Positions 26,845 through 36,406 are shown, counted from the stretch's first letter. The stretch: 64,000 nt of DNA from Ureibacillus thermosphaericus (GCF_012396605.1 NZ_JAAXPW010000002.1:124001-188000), one strand, 5' to 3'. Numbers and translations: made by a program. The notes: a model not told the origin generated them from the sequence alone.

Positions 26845-27564
26845 TTATTTCTTTAGAACTTCATACAGTTCTTCTGGACAATCCGTAATGATTCCTGCCA
26901 CTCCTAAATGCAGTAACATTTTCGCTTGTTCTTTATCATTGATTGTATATACCCTAATAGGTATCCCAACTTTCAAAGCCTCCAATACAGGACGTCGCCT
27001 CACTGCCCTGTATGCTACATGAAGAGCATTTGCTGGAAATAAAGTCCGGTACCACTTCATGTTTAATATGCTGTAAGAAAACAACGGAGCCGTTTCAATA
27101 TCTGGTGCTAGCTCTGCCATTCGCTTAACAGCTTCGTGATCGAAGGAAGAAATAATGACCCGATCTCTTAATTGAAATTGATCTACTTCTTGTAAGACAA
27201 GATCTTCCAACCCTGGATAGAGAAATTTATCTGATTTCAATTCAATATTTATCTTATGATGAGTATCTTTGAATAAATCAAGCACTTCCGCTAATATAGG
27301 GATTTTTTCGCCCTGGAATTTTGGATGGAACCAAGAACCAAAATCAAACTTCCGCAATTCTTCCAACGTCATGTCTTTAACGTATCCTTTTCCATTGGAC
27401 GTTCGATTAATTTTTTCATCGTGAATGACAACAATTTTTCTGTCCTTTGTAAGATGAACATCCAACTCGACACCGGTAATCTTCAGCTTTGCCGCCGCTT
27501 TAAAAGCTGCGAGTGTATTCTCAGGATACTTTGATGAATAGCCTCTATGGGCAAAAATGTGCAT
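26845..27564 (-). CDS. Glycerophosphodiester phosphodiesterase
   Basis: About 239-residue GDPD TIM barrel. It begins MHIFAHRGYSSKYPENTLAA, holding the catalytic His and Arg (HRG) and the Glu-Asn pair. ELDVHLTKDRKIVVIHDE carries the metal ligands and second His; ELKSDKF follows. Cleaves glycerophosphodiesters to glycerol-3-phosphate and an alcohol. AAGGGAG is seven bases before the ATG at 27564, so 19 upstream codons are excluded. No signal peptide: cytoplasmic type. Lies 68 bases downstream of tetR on the same strand, possibly cotranscribed. Confidence 0.9.
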   Translation of the reverse strand: MHIFAHRGYSSKYPENTLAAFKAAAKLKITGVELDVHLTKDRKIVVIHDEKINRTSNGKGYVKDMTLEELRKFDFGSWFHPKFQGEKIPILAEVLDLFKDTHHKINIELKSDKFLYPGLEDLVLQEVDQFQLRDRVIISSFDHEAVKRMAELAPDIETAPLFSYSILNMKWYRTLFPANALHVAYRAVRRRPVLEALKVGIPIRVYTINDKEQAKMLLHLGVAGIITDCPEELYEVLKK

Positions 27565-27632
27565 GAAGTAACTCCCTTCACATAGATGTGATTCACTCTG
27601 TTCATGTAGGCTGTCTTGCACTCTTCGTTTAA

Positions 27633-28208
27633 CTATTCCACAAAAATTCGATTCAACTCTTTCTCCAATAAATAGCGTATGCGGCCTCTTTCAATTGGAA
27701 CCAGCCCCATTAAAATATGTAAAGCAATTCCGTCAATTAACGCATGCAACAAAACAATCTCTTCTTCCAAAAGGATATCCTCTTTTAATAAACCCGCTTT
27801 TTGCAAGCGGTGTAAAATCTCCACAATAACTTCATGCACTGATTCTTTTTGTAACTCCTTTTTGCGAATTTTATAGGAGATATACTCTAGCCATACTTGC
27901 ATTTCTATTTTCTTTTCTTCAGGAGGAATCAACTCCATTAATATATTGAGCACTTGGTCTTTAGGAGGAAGATGGCTTTGGATGTGCTCCATTATTCGTT
28001 CTGTTACTTGTTCTTGAACGAGCTGCATCGCAAACTCCAACAGTTCTTCTTGCGTTTGAAAATAATGACGAACAGCTCCTAATGAAAGATTCGCCTCCTT
28101 TGCAATAGAACGAACTGAAGCACCTCCTAACCCCTCCCGTGCAATTACATTCCAAGTTGCTTTCGCGATGATTTTTCTTCTTTCTTCATGGTCAACAATT
28201 TTTGGCAT
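27633..28208 (-). CDS. TetR-family repressor
   Basis: 191 residues. N-terminal TetR helix-turn-helix (about 8-55): RKIIAKATWNVIAREG then SVRSIAKEANLSLGAVRHYF. The C-terminal half is all-helical and resembles the TetR_C_6 type (EMQVWLEYISYKIR). Divergent from a four-helix membrane protein gene. Two perfect 22-bp palindromes in the shared promoter region are likely its operators, so it should repress itself and the membrane protein. Ligand unknown. Confidence 0.88.
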   Translation of the reverse strand: MPKIVDHEERRKIIAKATWNVIAREGLGGASVRSIAKEANLSLGAVRHYFQTQEELLEFAMQLVQEQVTERIMEHIQSHLPPKDQVLNILMELIPPEEKKIEMQVWLEYISYKIRKKELQKESVHEVIVEILHRLQKAGLLKEDILLEEEIVLLHALIDGIALHILMGLVPIERGRIRYLLEKELNRIFVE

Positions 28209-28225
28209 GATTTTATTATAACATT

Positions 28226-28247
28226 ATTTAATACAGTTGTATTAAAT
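28226..28247. promoter_or_regulatory. TetR operator 1
   Basis: ATTTAATACA-GT-TGTATTAAAT: 10-bp perfect arms with a two-base centre, 18 bases upstream of the tetR start. Confidence 0.75.
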
Positions 28248-28264
28248 AATAAAACGTAGTAATA

Positions 28265-28286
28265 TTTTAATACAGATGTATTAAAA
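28265..28286. promoter_or_regulatory. TetR operator 2
   Basis: TTTTAATACA-GA-TGTATTAAAA: 10-bp perfect arms. Centre lies 39 bp from operator 1; the common half-site is TTAATACA. Confidence 0.75.
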
Positions 28287-28307
28287 AAATGTGAGGTGAG
28301 CTATTGA

Positions 28308-28832
28308 ATGCTTTTTTGGATCATTGCCGCTGAAATTGCTTTCTGGATTGTGATTATTGCAGGGCTTTTCACACGATATATATGGAAACGAAATAGACTC
28401 AGCATCTTCTTTTTCTTACTTACACCCGTTATAGATTTTGCTTTGCTAGTACTTACTGCAATCGATTTGAAAAACGGAGCCACAGCAAGCTTTGCCCATG
28501 GTCTTGCTGCTATTTACATTGGAGTTTCTATTGCTTACGGAAAATCTATGATTGCCTGGGCGGACAGCAAATTCCAAAGTTGGATATTAAAGAAGCCTTC
28601 CAAGAAAAAAATATTATATGGCAAGGCTAAAGCTGTTTATGAAATGAAGATGTGGGGCCGCCATCTTTTAGCGTATATCATTGGATGTAGCCTCCTTGGC
28701 CTTATGATATGGTATGTTGGGGAAGAAATTGATCCACTTATGCGTGTTTTAAATTTGTGGACTATTGTATTGGTTATAGACTTCATCATCTGTCTATCAT
28801 ACGTGATCTTTCCAAAAAAAGAGAAGAAATGA
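28308..28832 (+). CDS. Membrane protein resembling B. subtilis YmcC
   Basis: 174 residues. Helices at about 1-22, 28-52, 60-78 and 115-165 with a basic loop (KKPSKKKILYG). The pattern IAAEIAFWIVIIAGLFTRY and DLKNGATASFAHGLAAIYIG matches my memory of YmcC from Bacillus; function is unknown there too. GTGAGGTGAG precedes the start. Under probable control of the divergent TetR through the two operators. A drug or lipid stress role is possible but unsupported. Confidence 0.7.
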   Translation: MLFWIIAAEIAFWIVIIAGLFTRYIWKRNRLSIFFFLLTPVIDFALLVLTAIDLKNGATASFAHGLAAIYIGVSIAYGKSMIAWADSKFQSWILKKPSKKKILYGKAKAVYEMKMWGRHLLAYIIGCSLLGLMIWYVGEEIDPLMRVLNLWTIVLVIDFIICLSYVIFPKKEKK

Positions 28833-28885
28833 GGATAATTTTTGCGTACTTTGTTAGACAAGGTGCGTATTTTTATTGATTGTTA

Positions 28886-30886
28886 CTAGATAATACTAGA
28901 GATTTCAAATACTGGTGATATATCCGCTGGGGAGCTTTGTATAGTTTGAGTTGCATTTGTCGTAATGTTGACTGCACATGAACCATATTCTCCACCACCA
29001 TCTGGGGCACCAGGCCCGCCATTCGGACCAATCATGAAGGTAATTGTCGCAGTTGTTGTACGCATAACCGCATCAGTAATCGTTAATTGTACCTTATATG
29101 TTCCTTCCGCAGTTGGTGTTACTTTCGTTAAGGCACTTGGACTGATGTAACTTCCATCATAGCGATTCATGTGCGGTTTTTCTGCATTGTCAATCGCTTT
29201 ATTCGTTATGAGTCGCCCTTCAACCTTTTGTCCAACAATTGAAGGTCCTTCTACAACCTCTAACGTGTAATCAACCCAATTTCGAATTTCGCCAAATCGG
29301 TCATTTGCAACATACTCAAATCCAGCAAAATCCATAAATATGGGTTTATTCGGTGCGGAATAATCGTTTGTATTACGTAAAGTAAAAGTCGTAATATCAG
29401 GGTAATCTGTCCGATAGATTTCTAGACACGTATCGTTAATATCAGTACAATTATTCGATGCTTCACCCCCACTATAAGCGGCTAAATCTCGAATGTAGTA
29501 ATATGTTCCGAGTGCTTGTTCTGTATATGTTTTAATATTATATGTTGGTGTTTTATTCAAAACATACTCTGGATTTCCATTAAACATATCTTCAACGTCT
29601 TTTTCGCTAAACATTGAAACTAACTGTACGTTATATGTTTCGGTTTCAACACTAGGATGCACTGGTCCGTATGGTGTCGCAAAATCAACGTCAACAGGTC
29701 CCATAATATAGTAGAACGGTTTTTTATAAATAAAAGCCTTATGCATCCCAAATCGCCCTTCTACATTATGGTAGTTATTCACATCTTGCAAGGGCGTTGC
29801 ACCATCATCTACATGACCATGGTAAATCGTTGGATAGCGTAAGGGTCCGAACCACGGGCGTTGTCCTAGATGATTCGCCATTTGACTATTGGAACGAGCA
29901 AGTGGATCTGGGCCTAATCCATCTGAATCTAACAAAGTATTTTCAGTCCAATCATACATCGGAATACTTCCACCATCAGATGGCGTATCAAGTTCTGAGC
30001 AAATTACTAACTTCTCCGCAATTGGATAAGCGACAGGAAGCGAAACGTTTTGTGCTTTACTGTCTTGGTCTACACGATATGCACCGTCAGAAGCTCTCAT
30101 AAATAATTTAAGAGTTCCCGGAAGTGTAGCTAATTCGACCGTTACTTTATCGCTAAATCGCCCTCCACTCGCATTCACATCTGATTTTGAATAGATTAAA
30201 AACGGATTATCTGCTCCATCCCACCATCCAAAAATTTGGACATTGTGAAGTTTATTTGATATCGGCATATATTCTTCTACTTCAAATTCAATCGTTATTG
30301 TAGAACTACTTGGATAACAACCCGTTGTAGTTGGTTGTTCTACTATGTTGAATTTTGTTACTTTAGGATTTGAAGTATTTGAAATATAGATTGTATTCCC
30401 TGACGTTGAATACTCATATCCTGCTACATCTAGTAAATCAGAGAATTTGTACTGTCCGAAACCTGTTTTCGGATATGGTGGTTGAAACCAATAATAAGTA
30501 TAGTTATCTCGAAGTTCCGCAAAAACTTGATTCGGACTCTCCGCAAGAACATCTACCCATTGGTCACCCGCCAGTTCCCCACTAACCATTAAACGTGTAA
30601 TAGAACCATCTGACGCTCTATAACGACGTACTTTACCTAATGTATTTCCCGAATCTTGATTGACAACCGTTACTAACCCGTCATAATACCAATGAGTTTT
30701 TCCATCCAATGATGGATTAAGAGTGAGTAACGTGTTTTCATCAACCGATGAATCGGGCGGAGTAATCATTGCTGCGTTTGCAATAATAGTTGGTAATGTC
30801 GGCATATAAGGTAAGAAGGTTGATAAAAAAACAAAGCTAATCATAAACCATATTCTAATTTTATGTCCTCTACCCTTTTTCATCAT
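28886..30886 (-). CDS. Large secreted protein, unknown function, probably shortened C terminus
   Basis: 666 residues with a signal peptide (KKGRGHKIRIWF then a hydrophobic run ending near ANA). Extracellular character: rich in Tyr, Asn, Ser and Thr. The segment around residues 560-640 (GTYKVQLTITDAVMRTTTATI) is PKD/Ig-like. It may belong to a DUF5704-like group of surface proteins, which I cannot confirm. The end, after a Gly-Pro linker and NITTNATQTIQSSPADISP, looks like the opening of another domain cut short. AAGGGGG is at a good distance from the ATG. It lies 29 bases after the SLH gene and is probably cotranscribed. Confidence 0.65.
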   Translation of the reverse strand: MMKKGRGHKIRIWFMISFVFLSTFLPYMPTLPTIIANAAMITPPDSSVDENTLLTLNPSLDGKTHWYYDGLVTVVNQDSGNTLGKVRRYRASDGSITRLMVSGELAGDQWVDVLAESPNQVFAELRDNYTYYWFQPPYPKTGFGQYKFSDLLDVAGYEYSTSGNTIYISNTSNPKVTKFNIVEQPTTTGCYPSSSTITIEFEVEEYMPISNKLHNVQIFGWWDGADNPFLIYSKSDVNASGGRFSDKVTVELATLPGTLKLFMRASDGAYRVDQDSKAQNVSLPVAYPIAEKLVICSELDTPSDGGSIPMYDWTENTLLDSDGLGPDPLARSNSQMANHLGQRPWFGPLRYPTIYHGHVDDGATPLQDVNNYHNVEGRFGMHKAFIYKKPFYYIMGPVDVDFATPYGPVHPSVETETYNVQLVSMFSEKDVEDMFNGNPEYVLNKTPTYNIKTYTEQALGTYYYIRDLAAYSGGEASNNCTDINDTCLEIYRTDYPDITTFTLRNTNDYSAPNKPIFMDFAGFEYVANDRFGEIRNWVDYTLEVVEGPSIVGQKVEGRLITNKAIDNAEKPHMNRYDGSYISPSALTKVTPTAEGTYKVQLTITDAVMRTTTATITFMIGPNGGPGAPDGGGEYGSCAVNITTNATQTIQSSPADISPVFEISSII

Positions 30887-30915
30887 TTTTCACCCCCTTC
30901 CAAAAGGGTAGAGGC

Positions 30916-32265
30916 TTACCATAATGGATTAGCTAAATCTCGTTTTTTACATCTTAATCCGTCAAACTCTAAGCATTTATATTGTGGTTCACGTACATGA
31001 AGAGTGAATTCCTCTCTCGCTTGGTTTACACCTATTTGTATTTCGTAACCATCAATATAAATTAACTCCATATTATCGAACTCAACATTATTGGCGTTTG
31101 GTCTTGCTTCAGCCACTTTTTGTGTAATCATTGGACTTAAAATTTCTACAAAATGTTCTGGATACGCAATTCTTAACCATGCTTGAGCAAGTTGTTCTGC
31201 TTCTTTTTCTCGGTAATCAAAGTTGATTTTTCCCATGTCCTCTCCATCACCGTTGAAATATAACAATTTGTTGGTAAGTCTACGTGTCGGATTTTTGTAC
31301 CCTTCCTTTGTAACTTGAATTTGAGAAGTGTAGGCATAATTAGACATTGGCTGTATTTTAAGTCCTAACGACCGTAATTCATCTAATCCCTCTTCATATA
31401 TTTTTAAGTTGATAGGATTTAATTGGAACGATTTTACATTAAATGGTTTTCTTTCTGTAAACACATCTTCATTTTCTTTATAAATTGAAATAAGTTTTTC
31501 TGCAATTTCATTAGAAGTATTTAGATCAATTAAGTCTGAATAATCATCTTCTTTAACTTCTTCCTCTTCATTTGGTAAGCCGATATTATTCATTGCTCGG
31601 TACATGAATACTGCATAGTGCATACGAGAAAGCGGTTCTTCTGCTCTGAACGTACCATCTTCATACCCCGTTGTTACACCTGCTTTGTAGAGTGCTTCAA
31701 TGTATGGAGCGTATTGGTGTAATTCTGAAATATCCTTGAACGTTCTTTTCGCTACCTTTTCTGGAATATCCAAATTGAAAGCAATGGCTAACGCTTTCGC
31801 CATTTCGCCGCGCGTCATATTTTGAGTTGGATTAAAGAATCTTCTACTATCCACATCAAAAATACCCGCCATTTGAAGTTCTTTAATTTGGTCATGGTAA
31901 ACATGTGTTGATGGAATATCCCGATATTGTTGATATGGTACAGTTGGTTTTAGGTCTGTTGCGCGGCTAACTAAGACCGCTGCATGTTGACGGCTAATCA
32001 TTTGATTCGGCTTGAATGTGCCATCTTCATAGCCTGTAATAATGCCTTTGTTTACCATCTCGTTAATAATTTCAAAATACGAATGTGTTGTCGGTACGTC
32101 TTTGAATGTTTTTACCGCCGCAACCGTATAAACCGGTGTGCGTAATTCTTGTTGTAATGTTTCAGCATTTACTTCATTCACCATTGGATTGAAAACAGTT
32201 GGTACTGTTAAAGCCAATGCTAATGCGGATGCTGCGATAAATGACTTTTTCTTACATAGTTTCAT
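30916..32265 (-). CDS. S-layer-homology (SLH) domain protein
   Basis: About 449 residues. Signal peptide (KLCKKKSFIAASALALALTV to about VNAE) then three SLH domains: FKDVPTTHSYFEIINEMVNK, YRDIPSTHVYHDQIKELQMA, and FKDISELHQYAPYIEALYKA, each followed by ITGYEDGTF-like loops. SLH triplets bind pyruvylated secondary cell-wall polymer. The remaining 220 residues have no family I know and contain Cys only near the end. ATG at 32265 is eight bases after AAGGGAG. Likely partner of the secreted protein downstream; the C-terminal part could recruit it to the wall. Confidence 0.85.
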   Translation of the reverse strand: MKLCKKKSFIAASALALALTVPTVFNPMVNEVNAETLQQELRTPVYTVAAVKTFKDVPTTHSYFEIINEMVNKGIITGYEDGTFKPNQMISRQHAAVLVSRATDLKPTVPYQQYRDIPSTHVYHDQIKELQMAGIFDVDSRRFFNPTQNMTRGEMAKALAIAFNLDIPEKVAKRTFKDISELHQYAPYIEALYKAGVTTGYEDGTFRAEEPLSRMHYAVFMYRAMNNIGLPNEEEEVKEDDYSDLIDLNTSNEIAEKLISIYKENEDVFTERKPFNVKSFQLNPINLKIYEEGLDELRSLGLKIQPMSNYAYTSQIQVTKEGYKNPTRRLTNKLLYFNGDGEDMGKINFDYREKEAEQLAQAWLRIAYPEHFVEILSPMITQKVAEARPNANNVEFDNMELIYIDGYEIQIGVNQAREEFTLHVREPQYKCLEFDGLRCKKRDLANPLW

Positions 32266-32355
32266 ATACATGACTCCCTTCCTAGAAACTTCTTTCTATA
32301 CCTTTATTTTACCTTATATGTCGATAGTCGCAAATTTCGCTCGGTTGTTACGCTT

Positions 32356-32805
32356 TTAAACATGCTTCGTCAAAGGGAGTTGTGGAATAAACTTCTGAAA
32401 AGTAATTTCTTCGTCGCTACTAATAAATTCTTTGTCATTTATTCCGTATATCATAACGCCGTTTTCTTTTTGATGAATGGATACAACTCTGTATTTCATT
32501 CCTTTTTTGAGCTTGCGTAGGATGATGCCATTTCTTGAACATGTCCGAACATGATCGCCTAATACTTCAAGTTCTCCGAGACTAATAATGAATTGCTTCC
32601 TATCTATATCTTTAATGTATAAACCACCTTCAATTTCGCCGATATTACCTTCAACACGGTATAAATACTTCGTGGTTCCTTTATCTAAGTATTCTTTGCT
32701 TTCAATTAATCTATCACCCTCTTTTCGATATAAAGGAGTGACTAATGTACAAGTGATACTTCCAATCGGTTGTGAATGAGTTTCTTCCTTTAATAAGGAC
32801 ACCAT
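32356..32805 (-). CDS. Hypothetical protein of the surface-protein operon
   Basis: 149 residues, no signal peptide or membrane segment, beta-rich by eye with many Gly and charged residues (KYLYRVEGNIGEIEGGLYIK). AAGGGGTG is seven bases before the ATG. It starts 15 bases after the preceding small gene and about 90 bases before the SLH gene. I do not recognise the family. A cytoplasmic partner of the surface system is possible only by position. Confidence 0.6.
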   Translation of the reverse strand: MVSLLKEETHSQPIGSITCTLVTPLYRKEGDRLIESKEYLDKGTTKYLYRVEGNIGEIEGGLYIKDIDRKQFIISLGELEVLGDHVRTCSRNGIILRKLKKGMKYRVVSIHQKENGVMIYGINDKEFISSDEEITFQKFIPQLPLTKHV

Positions 32806-32820
32806 AAAGCAACACCCCTT

Positions 32821-33126
32821 CTAATTATTTAGACAATCCATTTCGCTATATCCATTTTTGGCAGCATCCCTTTTAGATGAATAGATTTCATCTGCTTGAT
32901 AAGGGAATTCGCATGACTCATACCAAAATCGCTTATATCCATCAACTTCTCCTGCTAAAATACGGTCTTTAAAATTCAAGCGAGAACCAACAAAGGCATA
33001 CTTATGATAAAACACTGTATCCAGTTGGGAAGGATAGCCTTGGAAAAAGGCAAGTATCGAAATATCATCGACGGTGTTATACCAATCTTCTTTTGGTATG
33101 AGCGGCATAACAAACTTATAAGTCAC
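32821..33126 (-). CDS. Hypothetical protein, probably 5'-truncated remnant
   Basis: 101 codons from a GTG at 33126, but no ribosome site precedes it. The frame stays open and coding-like for 12 further codons (IFGKRFSKLRLDV) up to a TAA, again without a start. Aromatic-rich, with Cys near the end. This looks like the C-terminal part of a longer protein whose beginning was lost near the cadA terminator. No family recognised. Confidence 0.45.
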   Translation of the reverse strand: MTYKFVMPLIPKEDWYNTVDDISILAFFQGYPSQLDTVFYHKYAFVGSRLNFKDRILAGEVDGYKRFWYESCEFPYQADEIYSSKRDAAKNGYSEMDCLNN

Positions 33127-33182
33127 GTCTAGTCGTAACTTTGAAAACCTCTTCCCAAATATTTACCTATCCCCAATAAAAA

Positions 33183-33219
33183 ATTCCATCAGCAAAAATC
33201 AAATTATTGCTGATGGAAT
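33183..33219. terminator. Terminator of cadCA
   Basis: ATTCCATCAGCAA / TTGCTGATGGAAT, 13-bp arms directly before the cadA stop. Confidence 0.8.
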
Positions 33220-33223
33220 GACT

Positions 33224-35371
33224 TCATTCTCTAACTCTCAATAACCGCATGCTATTTAATGTAACTAATAACGTTGCGCCCATATCGGAGAAAATGGCAA
33301 TCCAGAGAGTTAACCATCCTGGAACGACAAGTAGCAACGCAAGAAGTTTTACCCCTAAAGCAAAGGCGATGTTTGTTTTAATAACGGCTAATGCTTTGCG
33401 ACTTAATTTGATCGTAAAGGGTAGTTTGTTTAAGTCATCGGACATAAACGCAACATCAGCAGTTTCAAGGGCTGTATCTGTTCCTGCACCACCCATAGCA
33501 ATGCCAACTGTGGCGGCCGCTAAAGCGGGAGCATCGTTTACACCATCCCCTACCATCGCTACTTTACCATATTGTTTTCGCAACGTTTTCACAAACTCTA
33601 ACTTGTCTTCAGGCATTAAATCCGCTTTTACTTCTAATATTCCTGCTTCACTCCCTATGGCTTTTGCGGTTGCTTCATTATCGCCTGTCAATAACACCGT
33701 TTTTTCAATGCCGAACTCATGCAATTTTTCCAACATTTCTTTGCTAGATTCGCGAAGTTCATCTCTAACGGCAAAGATTGCGAGAATTTTTTCTTTTGTC
33801 CCTAAATACATCACCGTTTTGCCCTCGTTCTGGAGTATCGCCGTTTCCTTCTGGATAACTTCCGTCAAGCCATTTTGGAAAATCTCTATAAATAAATTGG
33901 GACTTCCAATATAATACGACTCTCCTTCAATGGTTGCTTGAATACCCTTACCAGTGATGGATTTGAATTGCTCTATCTCCAATTCCGAATGATTCACTCC
34001 TGCCTCTTCTGCCCTTCGCACAATGGCCGATGCAAGCGGATGACTGGAGCTTTTCTCTAATGCATAAGCGATCGCCAGTATTTCTTTTTCATTTGACGCT
34101 TCATCCATTACCTTCACATCTGTCACCACAGGTAATCCCTTCGTCAGCGTACCTGTTTTATCAAAGGCGATAGCTTTTAATGAACCCATTTCTTCAAGAT
34201 AAATACCGCCTTTGATGAGCACTCCCTTTTTCGCAGCAGAACCAATAGCAGAAACTATCGAAATTGGCGTTGAAATTACAAGGGCACATGGACAACCAAC
34301 GACTAATACTGCTAATCCCTGATAAATCCACTCTAACCAAACTCCACCGAAAAATAATGGTGGAACAATTGCTACAAGCAAAGCAATCATCATAATAATA
34401 GGCGTATAGTATTTAGCAAATCGGTCGATGAAGGCTTGAGCAGGAGCTCTTTCTGTCTGCGCTTCTTCAACTAATTCAATGATTTTTGATAAGGTTGTAT
34501 CTTCTACATATTTTGTAATTCGAACCTCTAATAGTCCTTCTTCATTGAGGGTTCCAGCGTAAACTTCATCTTTCTCCTTTTTCTCAACAGGAATCGATTC
34601 ACCGGTAATTGCTGCTTCGTTTACAGTTGATGTCCCCTTCACCACAACGCCATCCATTGCAATCTTCTGGCCAGGTTTTACAATCATCATATCCCCAATC
34701 TTTATCTCTTCAACTGGAAGGATTAATTCTTCACCGCCTCGTCGAATCAATGCTTCATTCGGAGCAAGTTCCATTAACGAACGAATGGATTTTCTCGCTT
34801 GATCCATTGAATATCGCTCTAAAGCTTCACTAATGGCAAACAAAATGACGACGATGGCACCTTCCGCCCATTCACCGATAATAACCGCACCAATAATTGC
34901 AACTGTCATGAGCGTTCGCATATCAAAGTCGAGATGGATTAAATTATTTAACCCTACTTTAAACAGCGAATATCCTCCTATGATGATAGAAGAAATAAAG
35001 AGCAACACAGTAATGAGATTATCTTCCCCATTTACAAAGGTTGAAATATACCCGAGAACAATCAGTAACCCAGAGAATAATAACGTTTGATATTTTTCAT
35101 AAAAGGGAACTGTCGATTCTTGCTGATTCTCTTTTTTTGTCGAGGATTTTCGAATCACTTTATCCGGATATACTTTCAAATTTTCAAAAGCCCCTGCTCG
35201 TTCCAATTCTTCTACTGTCGCATGCCCAAATACGGTGATTTTAGATGCGCCAAAATTGACTTTTGCATCCTCCACTCCCGGCAATGCCTTCACATTCCGT
35301 TCAAATTTCCCCGCACAATTTGCGCATGAAAAGCCTTCTACACGATAAATTTGTTTCTCAACTTCTTTCAA
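33224..35371 (-). CDS. cadA: Cadmium/zinc/lead-exporting P1B-type ATPase
   Basis: 715 residues. N-terminal HMA domain with [12 protein letters not shown] (Cys16, Cys19), about eight helices, TGESIPVE actuator loop, the CPC membrane metal site in [11 protein letters not shown], phosphorylation motif DKTGTLTKG, and the hinge [23 protein letters not shown] holds the HP motif. CPC with a single CxxC HMA domain and cadC upstream marks the CadA group that exports Cd(II), Zn(II) and Pb(II). The start overlaps cadC by 14 bases. Expression should be released by metals through CadC. Confidence 0.93.
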   Translation of the reverse strand: MKEVEKQIYRVEGFSCANCAGKFERNVKALPGVEDAKVNFGASKITVFGHATVEELERAGAFENLKVYPDKVIRKSSTKKENQQESTVPFYEKYQTLLFSGLLIVLGYISTFVNGEDNLITVLLFISSIIIGGYSLFKVGLNNLIHLDFDMRTLMTVAIIGAVIIGEWAEGAIVVILFAISEALERYSMDQARKSIRSLMELAPNEALIRRGGEELILPVEEIKIGDMMIVKPGQKIAMDGVVVKGTSTVNEAAITGESIPVEKKEKDEVYAGTLNEEGLLEVRITKYVEDTTLSKIIELVEEAQTERAPAQAFIDRFAKYYTPIIMMIALLVAIVPPLFFGGVWLEWIYQGLAVLVVGCPCALVISTPISIVSAIGSAAKKGVLIKGGIYLEEMGSLKAIAFDKTGTLTKGLPVVTDVKVMDEASNEKEILAIAYALEKSSSHPLASAIVRRAEEAGVNHSELEIEQFKSITGKGIQATIEGESYYIGSPNLFIEIFQNGLTEVIQKETAILQNEGKTVMYLGTKEKILAIFAVRDELRESSKEMLEKLHEFGIEKTVLLTGDNEATAKAIGSEAGILEVKADLMPEDKLEFVKTLRKQYGKVAMVGDGVNDAPALAAATVGIAMGGAGTDTALETADVAFMSDDLNKLPFTIKLSRKALAVIKTNIAFALGVKLLALLLVVPGWLTLWIAIFSDMGATLLVTLNSMRLLRVRE

Positions 35372-35735
35372 CTTTCGTCACCTCTTGTTGGTGCTTGAAA
35401 GCAATCTCTATGAGCTGCTTCACGCAATCATCATCGAGAGAATAATAAACAAGTTTTCCCTCTTTCCTATATTTTGCTAGCCCCAAATTGCGTAACAGCC
35501 TTAAATGATGGGAAGCAGTTGCAGTTGAAGCATTGATAATATTAGCTACATCACACACGCATAACTCTTCTTCCACGGCTAATGCATATGCAATTTTTAT
35601 GCGTGTTTCATCAGCAAGGGCTTTAAAAATCTTGGCCACTTCCAGCGTTTTTTGTTGAGCAAGTTGCTCCTGAACTCTCTTTACTTTTACCTCATCGATA
35701 CAGGTAACTTCACAAACATCGTGTTCTTTTGGCAT
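35358..35735 (-). CDS. cadC: ArsR/SmtB-family metal-sensing repressor CadC
   Basis: 125 residues from [10 protein letters not shown]. Cys8, Cys12, Cys59 and Cys61 (ELCVCDV) match, one position shifted, the Cys7/11/58/60 thiolate site known in S. aureus CadC. Winged helix with [24 protein letters not shown] at 35735 follows GGGGA; the longer frame from 35753 would overlap the operator and is rejected. Overlaps cadA. Represses the operon until Cd, Pb or Zn bind. Confidence 0.93.
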   Translation of the reverse strand: MPKEHDVCEVTCIDEVKVKRVQEQLAQQKTLEVAKIFKALADETRIKIAYALAVEEELCVCDVANIINASTATASHHLRLLRNLGLAKYRKEGKLVYYSLDDDCVKQLIEIAFKHQQEVTKVERS

Positions 35736-35751
35736 ATCGTTCCCCACTATC

Positions 35752-35817
35752 ATTCAAATACTTATTTGAATATTAGTATATGATGTAAAAGGTTAATATT
35801 CAAATATTTATTTGAAT
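35752..35817 (-). promoter_or_regulatory. cadCA promoter with two CadC operators
   Basis: Two palindromes ATTCAAATA-N2-TATTTGAAT at 35752-35771 and 35798-35817, centres 46 bp apart. The promoter on the minus strand is TTGAAT (35798-35803), 17 bases, TATACT (35775-35780). The upstream operator covers the -35 box and the downstream one the predicted start point, an ideal repression layout. The sequence resembles the known cad operator (TCAAATAAATATTTGA). Confidence 0.85.
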
Positions 35818-35833
35818 GTAATAAATAAAAAAA

Positions 35834-35860
35834 TCCGTACATCTAGTAGAAGATGCACGG
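35834..35860 (-). terminator. Terminator of the small membrane protein gene
   Basis: On the minus strand CCGTGCATCT / AGATGTACGG followed by a run of T residues. Confidence 0.7.
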
Positions 35861-35889
35861 TTTGAATCGTATTTCCTGACAACACTTGC

Positions 35890-36087
35890 TTAATTCCATA
35901 CAGCGACCATAGGTGAAATCATGATTAGTAATGCAAAACCTGCAATAAAAATAGGCTTTGTAGATGCTCGTTGATCCTTTATAAATGAAGCAATCGAATA
36001 AACGAGAGAAAATACAAAAACAAACGGCCAAACAAACCAAGTCCAATAAAATAATATAGCTATGCCCTTTAAGACTTCTATCAGCAT
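35890..36087 (-). CDS. Small two-helix membrane protein, unknown
   Basis: 65 residues, MLIEVLKGIAILFYWTWFVW start, two hydrophobic helices separated by a basic loop (KDQRAST). GGGGA seven bases before the ATG. Closed by the terminator at 35834-35860. No family recognised. Confidence 0.55.
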   Translation of the reverse strand: MLIEVLKGIAILFYWTWFVWPFVFVFSLVYSIASFIKDQRASTKPIFIAGFALLIMISPMVAVWN

Positions 36088-36139
36088 TTCTCCATCCCCT
36101 ATTCAAACTACATAAAATAATCAGTTAAATTTTACCATA

Positions 36140-36177
36140 AAATAAAGCTGTTCCTAAATAGTAGAACAGCTTTATTT
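36140..36177 (-). terminator. Terminator AATAAAGCTGTTC hairpin
   Basis: AAATAAAGCTGTTC / GAACAGCTTTATTTT, overlapping the stop of the 42-residue basic protein gene. Confidence 0.8.
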
Positions 36178-36300
36178 TCTCGGAGGTACTCGAACATACC
36201 CTCTCTTCTTCACTCTTTTCAAGGCAGCTTCCGTAAATGCTTTAAATAGTCCTCGTTCTCTCTTTGGTGCACTAGGCTTTGGTAATCCAGGGATTCTCAC
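36172..36300 (-). CDS. 42-residue highly basic small protein
   Basis: GTG at 36298-36300 nine bases after AAAGGAG. The protein starts MRIPGLPKPSAPKRERGLFK and ends GYVRVPPRK, with about 14 Lys/Arg. It ends exactly in a good terminator, and codon use looks natural. Below the length most gene finders accept. Could be a nucleic-acid-binding or ribosome-associated microprotein; no family recognised. Confidence 0.55.
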   Translation of the reverse strand: MRIPGLPKPSAPKRERGLFKAFTEAALKRVKKRGYVRVPPRK

Positions 36301-36406
36301 AATAAACAACTCCTTTTGTATATCTTATTTAGAGATGAACAAAAGTATTCTTCACAAGAAAACTTGTTTTAAACGTGAAATCCCTATAATTTATTAAACA
36401 AAACGA

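Noticed and set aside
33249-33914. 221-codon plus-strand open frame
   Set aside because: Antisense to cadA, no start signals, shadow composition.
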